From Pseudaeromonas aegiceratis (lineage in GTDB: Bacteria; Pseudomonadota; Gammaproteobacteria; Enterobacterales; Aeromonadaceae): 64,000 nt of DNA. Positions 8,372-14,368 of this stretch are shown here, in pieces (position 1 is the first letter of the stretch; every line of letters starts with the position of its first letter). Under the pieces are notes generated by a model. That model worked only from the letters and a program-made list of their open reading frames with translations, was not told the origin of the DNA and made no database searches. Both the position numbers and the translations under genes were made by a program. The stretch is from positions 2,542,001-2,606,000 of the forward strand of contig NZ_CP158016.1 in NCBI RefSeq assembly GCF_046254905.1, read 5' to 3'.

Positions 8372-8499
8372 TACTCTTATGACACAAGACCTTGCGAGGT
8401 CATTTTTTGAGCTGAGGCCCTGTTGTCGACTTAGACCAGCCTCGGATTGCAGGATTAGTATAAGTCTATATGAGCCTATTGTGCTTTATCGGCAAGAAG

Positions 8500-9186
8500 A
8501 TGGAAACGATTAGTGGGCGTTACTTGATAACGCTCGCATTGCTGTTGACCGCCCCTTGTCGAGCCGCTGACACCCAACAGGTGCGTCAGTTTGCCGAACA
8601 GTTTGTGCTGGATCAGATGACCGTCGATCCCACCAGCCGGGTGGAGGTTAGTTCGGGTCCCATTGACGATCGCCTGGGCATTCATGCCTGTAGCGGCCAC
8701 TTGACCGCCCGTCTAGCCGGCAGCGAGGAGGTCAGGCGAACCAACAGCGTTTACCTTAAATGCGAGGCGGAGCCGATCTGGGATCTCTACCTTCCCGTTC
8801 GAGTCAAGGTATTGCGTCCCTTCGTGTCGGTGGCCGACGCCGCACCCCGCGGTACCGTGTTGGATGAAGGGCTGATGACCATCGAATTTATGGATGAGAT
8901 ACTGCTGCGTGGCGATACCTTCAGCGACACGGCCCCCCTGGTGGGCAGCCGTCTCAAACGGGATCTGCGTGCCGGCCAGCCTGTGCGGCAAAATCAGATT
9001 TGTGTAGTATGCCGAGGTGACAAGGTGGAAATACAGGCCCTCACCGGAGGGATGCAGATCAAGACCCAGGGTACCGCCCTGCAGGATGGCAGCTTCGGAG
9101 AGGCCATTCGCGTGGAAAACAACCGCTCCAAGCGGGTGATACAGGCCGTGGTTGCGCACGCTGGCAAGGTAAGAGTGGATCTGTAA
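8500..9186 (+). CDS. flgA: P-ring assembly chaperone FlgA
   Basis: FlgA is a periplasmic chaperone for FlgI during P-ring formation. The ATG at 8500 gives 228 residues with a signal peptide (ISGRYLITLALLLTAPCRAA). A second ATG at 8470 would add ten residues before the signal; neither start has a good ribosome site, so the start is uncertain. The C-terminal SAF-type domain shows RDLRAGQPVRQNQI and the family ending VQAVVAHAGKVRVDL-like (VIQAVVAHAGKVRVDL). It is divergent from cheV and upstream of flgMN. Confidence 0.93.
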   Translation: METISGRYLITLALLLTAPCRAADTQQVRQFAEQFVLDQMTVDPTSRVEVSSGPIDDRLGIHACSGHLTARLAGSEEVRRTNSVYLKCEAEPIWDLYLPVRVKVLRPFVSVADAAPRGTVLDEGLMTIEFMDEILLRGDTFSDTAPLVGSRLKRDLRAGQPVRQNQICVVCRGDKVEIQALTGGMQIKTQGTALQDGSFGEAIRVENNRSKRVIQAVVAHAGKVRVDL

Positions 9187-9205
9187 CTTGGCGCAAATTT
9201 ATTTC

Positions 9206-9232
9206 TAAAGTTCGTCAGCACAGTGCCGATAA
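9206..9232 (+). promoter_or_regulatory. Sigma-28 (FliA) promoter of flgMN
   Basis: The site reads TAAAGTTC, 11 nt, GCCGATAA. The FliA consensus is TAAAGTTT, 11 nt, GCCGATAA, so 15 of 16 specified bases match and the spacing is exact. Transcription should start near 9238, about 35 nt before flgM. Because FlgM inhibits sigma-28, this gives negative autoregulation once the hook is complete, as known in Salmonella and Vibrio. Confidence 0.93.
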
Positions 9233-9272
9233 ACAGGCATGACGCGAGATTGGCGACCAACAGGTAACTATC

Positions 9273-9599
9273 ATGGCCATACACAACATCAACAATCTGC
9301 TGAGTAATCAGTCCACCAAGGTGGCTGGTGGCAACACCAGCGGTCAAGCGGCCAGCGGTGCTGCCGAGCAAGCTCAGCAGGCCAAGGGCAGTGTACGCCA
9401 GGATGCTGTGGTGCTGACGGATCAAGCCCAGCAACTTGGTCGGGTTCAGCAGCGGCTGAGCAACACCCCCACCACCAACCAGGCCAAGGTCGAGGCACTT
9501 AAAGCCGCCATCGATAAGGGCGAATACAAGGTGGACAGTCAGCGGGTGGCCAAGAAGATGGTGAGCATGGAATCCGATCTGGAAAAACTCTATCAATGA
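9273..9599 (+). CDS. flgM: Anti-sigma-28 factor FlgM
   Basis: FlgM holds sigma-28 inactive until it is exported through the completed hook. The 108-residue product has a flexible Gln/Ala-rich N-terminal half and a C-terminal part (KVEALKAAIDKGEYKVDSQR followed by VAKKMVSMESDLEKLYQ) that matches the sigma-binding region of the family. A sigma-28 promoter precedes it. It overlaps flgN by 4 bp (ATGA), so the two are translationally coupled. Confidence 0.95.
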   Translation: MAIHNINNLLSNQSTKVAGGNTSGQAASGAAEQAQQAKGSVRQDAVVLTDQAQQLGRVQQRLSNTPTTNQAKVEALKAAIDKGEYKVDSQRVAKKMVSMESDLEKLYQ

Positions 9600-10015
9600 G
9601 TCCACTACTCGACCTGCTCCAGCAGCAGGAAGATACGCTTAACCAGATGCTTGCGCTGCTTGAGGAGGAGTTCAACCTGCTCAAGCAGCGCAAGGCGTTG
9701 GCGCTGCCGGAATTGACCGAAAAAAAACAGCAGTTGCTCGCCACCCTCGCCCAGAATGATCAAGCCATAGCCAGCACCCTGCCTGACCACCAGCTGCAGC
9801 CGGAACTCGAACCGTTCCGCCAGCGAATCCTCACCAATCTGCAATCCTGCCAGGAACGTAACGAGGTCAACGGCAAACTCATTGAGCTCAATCTGCTCTC
9901 CAATCGCAAGCTGGCCGCCGAGCTATGCCAGCTGCGGGACAAGAACAAACTCACCTACGACAATCGCGGCAATACCCAGCCGGGGAAAAACGGTTCCCTG
10001 AACATCAAGGCGTAA
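9596..10015 (+). CDS. flgN: Flagellar export chaperone FlgN
   Basis: FlgN is a cytoplasmic chaperone for the hook-filament junction proteins FlgK and FlgL. The 139-residue product is an all-helical, Gln/Glu/Leu-rich protein (LLDLLQQQEDTLNQMLALLE), ending NLLSNRKLAAELCQLRDKNK and a basic tail. It overlaps flgM by 4 bp. Its stop codon lies inside the A-run of the terminator hairpin that the IS4 insertion splits, so its transcript end has been rearranged. Confidence 0.93.
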   Translation: MSPLLDLLQQQEDTLNQMLALLEEEFNLLKQRKALALPELTEKKQQLLATLAQNDQAIASTLPDHQLQPELEPFRQRILTNLQSCQERNEVNGKLIELNLLSNRKLAAELCQLRDKNKLTYDNRGNTQPGKNGSLNIKA

Positions 10016-10034
10016 AAAAACCACCGTAAGGTGG
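10014..10034. terminator. Left part of the IS4-split flgN/flgP terminator
   Basis: Seven A, CCACC, a GTAA loop and GGTGG remain here. The matching seven T are now at 11472-11478, beyond the insertion sequence. Joined (one 11-bp target copy removed), the two pieces form a perfect 12-bp stem with a 4-nt loop and flanking A and T runs, a bidirectional terminator between the convergent flgN and flgP genes. In its present form the stem remains but the T tract needed for flgN termination is gone. Confidence 0.85.
10024..10034. repeat. IS4 target-site duplication, left copy
   Basis: CCGTAAGGTGG here is repeated exactly at 11461-11471, immediately outside both ends of the insertion sequence. Direct repeats of 11 to 13 bp are characteristic of IS4 transposition. 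Confidence 0.95.
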
Positions 10035-10038
10035 TAAT

Positions 10039-10071
10039 GCCAGTCAGTTAAGCCTGACTGGCATTGTTTTT
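10039..10071 (+). terminator. Terminator-like hairpin in the IS4 left end
   Basis: Arms at 10039-10047 (GCCAGTCAG) and 10054-10062 form a perfect 9-bp stem with a 6-nt loop, followed by ATTG and five T on the plus strand. It overlaps the terminal repeat and the transposase stop codon. Transcription arriving from flgN would meet it immediately, so it may stand in for the destroyed native terminator and limit antisense reading of the transposase gene. Confidence 0.6.
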
Positions 10072-11376
10072 ATTAGGTTTTCTCGTCGCATACTTATGTG
10101 GCTTGGCTTTGACACACCTGGGATAACTTCGTTCTCGGCGGGCAGGTAACTTGAACTGCTCCGCCTGTTTGTCCATGTCGGCGACGCGGGCTGGAATATT
10201 CCCCGGTGATACGAACGGCAGGCAACTGAGCTCATGCAGCAGATACACCGATGCCATGTGAAAGCTCAACTGGCTGGCCGTATAGCCTTTTAAGCTCGCC
10301 GCCATTCTAACCATCTGATATCTCAGCAGGTTATAGGCCAATACCAAGCCCCATAGCTCCTGCTTTACTCCATCGGGTTTCTTGCTGCGCAGCGTCAGCC
10401 TGTGCTGTTGCAGGCTCTGTTTCATCTCCCGATAGCCCAGCTCGATTTCCCAGCGATTCTGGTATAGCTCCATCAACTCGCTGGCAGGGAAGCGCATCGG
10501 GTCGGTGAGCGAGGTCAGCACCTGGCGCTCCTTGCCATTCATCGTCCGGGTCAGCAGCCGGGCTTCGAGCTGCTCCGGTAACTCGCTCCACTTCTTCTTG
10601 GCCTGCGGACTGGAGGTGAGACATACCAGCGCATCCTGCCGCCCCAGCTTGCGGATGACCTCGTATTGCGTGCCCTTCTTCAGCGGAATAAGCCAGTGAC
10701 GGGCGATGCCCTGGCTTTGCCAAGCGTGTAGTAATCCCAGTGAGTAGAAGCCCTTATCGAACAGGGTCAGGCTGTTATCGGGTGTTTTTTCAATGAGTTG
10801 CTCTGCCAGCACCATCTCGTTCACCGCACAGGAGTCCATCACGGTCTGGGTCAGCAGGTGGCTGGTCAGCTCCATCTGACACAGCATGCGTACTTGCGGA
10901 TACTGCGTCTCGCCCTGGCCGGTTTTCGACTTGGCAAAGGCGCTGGCATTGTCCTGGGTATCGGGCGTGCGCCAGACCACCCCATCGACGGCCAGCAGCT
11001 GCAAGCCGGCCCAGGTGGGGTGCTGACACTGCTGATGCCAGAGCGTAGCGGTCTGCTGGAACACCTGTTGAACGGCTCGGTCAGCCAGTTTTTGGCGCGC
11101 TTGGATGAAGGCACTGGGAACGACGAATGGCCGGTCGCCAGGTAACAGGATATCTAGCTGGTTGGCCAATTGGGCCATGGGGACATGACGAAACAGGGAC
11201 ATACCGATAATGGCCCACAGCACTCGCTCCATGGGTATGCGCCGTCGGCGCAGGGAGACCGAGCCTGTCTCGGCCAGGCAAGCCTGCACCAGTTCAGGTG
11301 ACAGCAAGTCAGACAGGGACTCAAATTTTCCGGGAGGACAGGCGTGAATGAAGTCGAGAGCTTGGTCGATACGCAT
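10048..11376 (-). CDS. IS4-family transposase
   Basis: This 442-residue DDE transposase cuts and joins the element ends. It closely follows the E. coli IS4 protein in the N-terminal region (RRRIPMERVLWAIIGMSLFR; PGDRPFVVPSAFIQARQKLA). The catalytic residues are visible: Asp131 (LLAVDGVVWRT), Asp207 (LTLFDKGFYS) and Glu312 in the Y-x2-R-x3-E-x6-K signature that ends at Lys319. The frame is intact. The stop codon lies inside the left terminal repeat. The only hydrolase motif change expected from the family is absent, so it is probably functional. Confidence 0.96.
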   Translation of the reverse strand: MRIDQALDFIHACPPGKFESLSDLLSPELVQACLAETGSVSLRRRRIPMERVLWAIIGMSLFRHVPMAQLANQLDILLPGDRPFVVPSAFIQARQKLADRAVQQVFQQTATLWHQQCQHPTWAGLQLLAVDGVVWRTPDTQDNASAFAKSKTGQGETQYPQVRMLCQMELTSHLLTQTVMDSCAVNEMVLAEQLIEKTPDNSLTLFDKGFYSLGLLHAWQSQGIARHWLIPLKKGTQYEVIRKLGRQDALVCLTSSPQAKKKWSELPEQLEARLLTRTMNGKERQVLTSLTDPMRFPASELMELYQNRWEIELGYREMKQSLQQHRLTLRSKKPDGVKQELWGLVLAYNLLRYQMVRMAASLKGYTASQLSFHMASVYLLHELSCLPFVSPGNIPARVADMDKQAEQFKLPARRERSYPRCVKAKPHKYATRKPNKNNASQA

Positions 11377-11414
11377 AAAAAAATCCGAAACCCAACAAGG
11401 AGTTTCGGATTTTT
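11377..11414 (-). terminator. Terminator hairpin just before the IS4 transposase start codon
   Basis: Arms at 11379-11391 and 11402-11414 form a perfect 13-bp stem with a 10-nt loop. Read in the transposase direction the stem ends in seven T directly before the ATG at 11376. There is no ribosome site between them. Such a structure would stop transcription entering from flgP and hide the translation start, a known way of protecting IS10/IS50-type elements from read-in activation. Confidence 0.65.
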
Positions 11415-11460
11415 ACACAGCCTGAGGATCGGTCAATGGATCCTTAACTGATCGGCATTA

Positions 11461-11471
11461 CCGTAAGGTGG
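11461..11471. repeat. IS4 target-site duplication, right copy
   Basis: CCGTAAGGTGG, identical to 10024-10034. It is followed by seven T at 11472-11478, the displaced half of the native flgN/flgP terminator. For flgP transcription (minus strand) the remaining stem here is only about 2 bp, so the native terminator is lost on this side. Confidence 0.95.
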
Positions 11472-11491
11472 TTTTTTTATCTCGTCGACTT

Positions 11492-11914
11492 TTATTGGGC
11501 GCCGCCCAAACGATACAGGTCGTACAGCACCTGAGTATCCAACTCCAGCTCGGTGGCATACATGTTATCCAACGGGTAGCTTTGGACCACACGGGCACCG
11601 CGCACCATGCCCTCCACCGACGCCTCCAGCCCGTTGCTGGTCTGAACCGCATCCCGTAGGGTCGTGGCCCCCTGGATCTGCTGGCCATAGACCTGCTCGG
11701 TTAGCTCGCGATAGGCATCCAGCTTGGAGGCACGGATCGCCTGCAACACCTTCTCCGAACGGCTCGGGCCAGGCTGCACATCGATGACCGCATATCCCAC
11801 GGCGTGCAGCACGGGAAACCGTGTCGGTGTCGCCTGCTGATAACGGACATAATGGGTACTGGAACAGGCCGACAGCAACAAGGCCGCCGACATCCAGAGC
11901 ACAAGACGTTTCAT
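11492..11914 (-). CDS. flgP: Flagellar outer-membrane lipoprotein FlgP
   Basis: FlgP forms the outer part of the basal disk (H ring region) that supports high-torque polar flagella in Vibrio and Campylobacter relatives. The 140-residue product has a lipoprotein signal (LLLSACSSTHYV) and an LPP20-type fold region (LQAIRASKLDAYRELTEQVY, IQGATTLRDAVQ). It lies 9 bp after flgO and ends near the IS4 insertion. Loss of the native terminator means its transcript now runs up to or into the IS4 right end. Confidence 0.92.
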   Translation of the reverse strand: MKRLVLWMSAALLLSACSSTHYVRYQQATPTRFPVLHAVGYAVIDVQPGPSRSEKVLQAIRASKLDAYRELTEQVYGQQIQGATTLRDAVQTSNGLEASVEGMVRGARVVQSYPLDNMYATELELDTQVLYDLYRLGGAQ

Positions 11915-11923
11915 AACCGCCCC

Positions 11924-12535
11924 TTAGTGCGTCAGTTGAACCGAATTGCCATAACGGCCCTCCGGGTAATCCCCACGGACCAACATGCCCTTGGTGATCG
12001 TCACCGCCCGGCCGGAATCCAAGCCACCATTGAGCTGGCTACGGGGCACAAAGCCCTGGGCCGTCGCCTCGACCATGTGGGTCTTCAGGTTGACGATGCG
12101 GGCATTGATCACGATGCCGCTGCTGTTGGGCGCCATGGTCCCCGTCAGCACCCGGGACAAGGGCACCCGCTTGGCCAGCTCCATCCAGTCACGGCTGAAG
12201 ACAAAATCCCCTTCCGGCGTCACCTTGATGCTACCGGTGAGCTTGTAATCCAACACCAGCTCGCCGCGGCGATGCAGTTCGTGGATGAAATCCTCCGCCA
12301 GCTGCTGCCCTAACCAGTTGCTGCTGTCCAGGTTGCTCAGGTTGACGAAGGATGCGACCGCGATGGGTTTCATCCTGGTATCCCCCGCCAACTTGGTCTG
12401 AAACAGACTATCCGCCAAATGAGAGACAGTACTGCTCAACTCCATGCCCTGAGGTTGGCTGGCTACCTTGGGGGTGCGGCTAGAGCAGGCTCCCAATGGG
12501 ACCAGAAGAGCCAACACTAATGCCAATTTGTTCAT
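11924..12535 (-). CDS. flgO: Flagellar outer-membrane protein FlgO
   Basis: FlgO works with FlgP and FlgT in the outer-membrane H-ring assembly of polar flagella. The 203-residue product starts with a lipoprotein-like signal (LVPLGACSSRTPK) and contains the FlgO core (KPIAVASFVNLSNLDSSNWL, GQQLAEDFIHELHRRGELVL). The gene order flgO-flgP and the divergent flgT match Vibrio and Aeromonas. A sigma-28-type promoter lies about 35 bp upstream. Confidence 0.92.
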   Translation of the reverse strand: MNKLALVLALLVPLGACSSRTPKVASQPQGMELSSTVSHLADSLFQTKLAGDTRMKPIAVASFVNLSNLDSSNWLGQQLAEDFIHELHRRGELVLDYKLTGSIKVTPEGDFVFSRDWMELAKRVPLSRVLTGTMAPNSSGIVINARIVNLKTHMVEATAQGFVPRSQLNGGLDSGRAVTITKGMLVRGDYPEGRYGNSVQLTH

Positions 12536-12567
12536 GAGTCACTCCACACTCACTGCGCTGTTACCGT

Positions 12568-12594
12568 TTATCGGCAAATATCTGCATTCCTTAA
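12568..12594 (-). promoter_or_regulatory. Sigma-28 promoter of flgOP
   Basis: On the minus strand the -10 box is a perfect GCCGATAA and the -35 region 11 nt upstream is TTAAGGAA (consensus TAAAGTTT, about half matched). Position relative to the flgO ATG (12535) is suitable. The exact -10 box makes sigma-28 control likely, placing flgOP among late flagellar genes. Confidence 0.7.
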
Positions 12595-12655
12595 GCCAGC
12601 CACGACGATTAAATAAACATAAATTTATAAATTAACCGCCTTATCACCACAAAAC

Positions 12656-12671
12656 GGGCATAAAATTTGCT
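12656..12671 (+). promoter_or_regulatory. Possible sigma-54 promoter of flgT
   Basis: The sequence GGGCAT, 5 nt, TTGCT has a perfect -12 box and 4 of 6 bases of the -24 box, including the GG at the right distance. It lies 38 bp before the flgT ATG. The surrounding DNA is AT-rich (12610-12640), so a sigma-70 promoter (TATAAATT-like sequence) is an alternative. Confidence 0.45.
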
Positions 12672-12709
12672 TTTACTCCAACAGTGACACAGGTTCGACA
12701 GGTTGAACG

Positions 12710-13876
12710 ATGAAAATACGCTGGCTCGCCCCCCTGCTCCTGTTGCTGGGACTCCCCATGACCCTGCAGGCCAAATGGTATCAAGTCACCGGCAGTGCCC
12801 CCTTTGTCCGGGGAGAGCTGGAGTATACCCGGCAGCAAGCCCTGGAGGATGCACTTCGGCAAGCCTTGCTGCAAGCCGGCGCCAACGTTTCCAGCCTGCA
12901 AACACTCAAAAACGGCACCCTAAGCCAAGATATTTTCCTCATCCGTTCCAACGGCGACATCCGCCAGTACCAGATCTTGCAGGAAGAAGAGCGCAGCCAG
13001 CGTCTCTACCTGACGGTGCGCGCCAACATCCGCAGCCAACTGCACGCCTGTGAAGGCCAGCAATACGCCAAGGGCATCTCCCTCATCCGCTTCAGCTTGG
13101 TGGATCCACAGCAGGCCCGCTACGGCCAGCTGTTTGACATCAACAAGGCTGTCACCCAGGCCCTCTATCAGCGCTTGCAAAACCAACGCCAAACCTTTGT
13201 CACCCAACGCTGGCTGGATGCCAACCTGGGATTGACCCCGCAGTTCTTCGCCCAGGGCGACGTGCGTATCACGCCCCAGATCCAACAGCTGGCCCGGGAT
13301 ACCGAAAGCCAATACCTGCTGTTTGGCACCCTGGACGATCTGTCACTGCAACAGACAGATGATGGCCTGGTCAGCCAATGGTTTTCCCATCCCCAGCGGG
13401 TGTTTGCCCTGCACCTGTATCTGTTCGACGGCCTCAGCGGCAAGCTGCAACACACCTTCGAATACCAGGGCCAGGCGCCCTGGACCTTTGACAAGCAGGC
13501 CAAGCTCAACGTGTTTGAGCAGACCTTCTGGCAATCCCCCTACGGCGCGGAAATCGGGCAATTGCTGGATCGGGCCAGCCAGGATCTAAGCCTGCAGCTG
13601 CGCTGCGACAAACCCGCCGGCCGGGTGGTGAAGGTGGATGGCGACGAGTTTCATATCAACCTGGGCAGCAAGAATGGCATTCGTCTGGGCGAGCGGCTGC
13701 TGTTGCAACACAAGGCCGACTACCGGGACGACAGCGGCATGCTGCGCAGCGATCGCCGACCGGCCGCCGGCATCATGGAGGTCAAGCGCCTGTATGAGGA
13801 CAGCGCCGTGCTGCGCTCCCTCAACCAGTATGCGCCGGGCAACGTACAGATAGGCGATCTGGCCGTCATGGAATAA
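12710..13876 (+). CDS. flgT: Flagellar H-ring protein FlgT
   Basis: FlgT forms the H ring in the periplasm of polar flagella and helps hold the MotX/MotY T ring in sodium-driven motors. The 388-residue product has a signal peptide (MKIRWLAPLLLLLGLPMTLQ followed by AKW), a FlgT N-terminal domain (TGSAPFVRGELEYTRQQALE), a middle domain and a C-terminal SH3-like region (INLGSKNGIRLGERLLL). It is divergent from flgOP with a shared 174-bp control region. Its presence predicts a PomAB/MotXY-type stator elsewhere in the genome. Confidence 0.93.
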   Translation: MKIRWLAPLLLLLGLPMTLQAKWYQVTGSAPFVRGELEYTRQQALEDALRQALLQAGANVSSLQTLKNGTLSQDIFLIRSNGDIRQYQILQEEERSQRLYLTVRANIRSQLHACEGQQYAKGISLIRFSLVDPQQARYGQLFDINKAVTQALYQRLQNQRQTFVTQRWLDANLGLTPQFFAQGDVRITPQIQQLARDTESQYLLFGTLDDLSLQQTDDGLVSQWFSHPQRVFALHLYLFDGLSGKLQHTFEYQGQAPWTFDKQAKLNVFEQTFWQSPYGAEIGQLLDRASQDLSLQLRCDKPAGRVVKVDGDEFHINLGSKNGIRLGERLLLQHKADYRDDSGMLRSDRRPAAGIMEVKRLYEDSAVLRSLNQYAPGNVQIGDLAVME

Positions 13877-13905
13877 GCGCTTAAATAACAACCAGTTGAG
13901 CCATG

Positions 13906-13936
13906 TTGTGGATCTTGGACGCCCCTTTGGTATAAT
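13906..13936 (+). promoter_or_regulatory. Promoter of tRNA-Arg
   Basis: A perfect -10 box TATAAT at 13931-13936 has a TTGTGG at 13906-13911, 19 bp upstream, as the best -35. A GC-rich discriminator (GCCGGCGCC) follows, as is usual for stringently controlled stable RNA promoters. The -35 assignment is less sure than the -10. Confidence 0.7.
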
Positions 13937-13956
13937 GCCGGCGCCTTAGATGGCCA

Positions 13957-14032
13957 GTCCCCATAGTTAAACAGGATATAACTAGCCCCTCCTAAGGGCT
14001 GATTCCAGGTTCGAGCCCTGGTGGGGACGCCA
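13957..14032 (+). tRNA. tRNA-Arg (anticodon CCU)
   Basis: The 76-nt sequence folds into a standard cloverleaf with acceptor GTCCCCA/TGGGGAC, an anticodon stem AGCCC/GGGCT around the loop CTCCTAA, and a TTCGAGC T loop. The anticodon CCT reads AGG. CCA is encoded. It stands alone as a single-gene unit with its own promoter. tRNA-Arg(CCU) is a frequent attachment site for integrases, but no integrase or duplicated 3' end was seen here. Confidence 0.95.
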
Positions 14033-14066
14033 AATCACAGTTTCTTGCCGTAGCAAGACACGCATC

Positions 14067-14100
14067 AAACCCGCACTGCCACTGGCTTTGCGGTTTTTTT
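14067..14100 (+). terminator. Probable terminator of tRNA-Arg
   Basis: AACCCGCA (14068-14075) can pair with TGCGGTT (14089-14095) with one bulged base, and a run of seven T follows (14094-14100). It lies 35 bp after the tRNA. The stem is imperfect. Confidence 0.6.
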
Positions 14101-14368
14101 GTTAGCCAAGCCAGACCAGACACCAAGCCCCCTGCCCCACCGTACAGGGGGGAGATTTTGGGGTATCCGCTATCCCGGCACCAGGACCCAGCGCAGCAAG
14201 CCGCAGCGACAGGGCGGCAAGAAGGCGCCGCTTGCGGCGATCCGCTGCCGCGGCACGGCTTTTCTTTGACCGCGGCTATCAAGGCGCCAGCCGGATCTGG
14301 CATCATGACCCCAGGCTGCCGGCGCCGTCGCAGGCGGCCGCCCTCCCCTCACAGAACGGAGAGCATGG
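14101..14368. other. Intergenic region without recognisable gene
   Basis: About 270 bp of GC-rich sequence between the tRNA-Arg terminator and the SLC13 carrier. Open frames here have no ribosome sites and no family-like features. No clear promoter was recognised, although one for the downstream carrier must lie here or overlap. Confidence 0.5.

Larger units (their letters stand above)
10035..11460 (-). mobile_element. Complete insertion sequence of the IS4 group, 1426 bp
   Basis: The element has 18-bp terminal inverted repeats starting TAATGCC (10035-10052 and 11443-11460, 16 of 18 identical) that closely resemble what I recall of E. coli IS4 ends. It is flanked by an exact 11-bp direct repeat and encodes one full-length transposase on the minus strand. 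Its 1426-bp length is the same as I recall for E. coli IS4. Exact target duplication and an intact gene suggest recent, possibly active insertion. Confidence 0.95.

Noticed and set aside
13957..14032. tRNA-Arg(CCU) as integration site of a genomic island
   Set aside because: No integrase, no second copy of the tRNA 3' end and no drop in GC were seen downstream; the following genes are ordinary.
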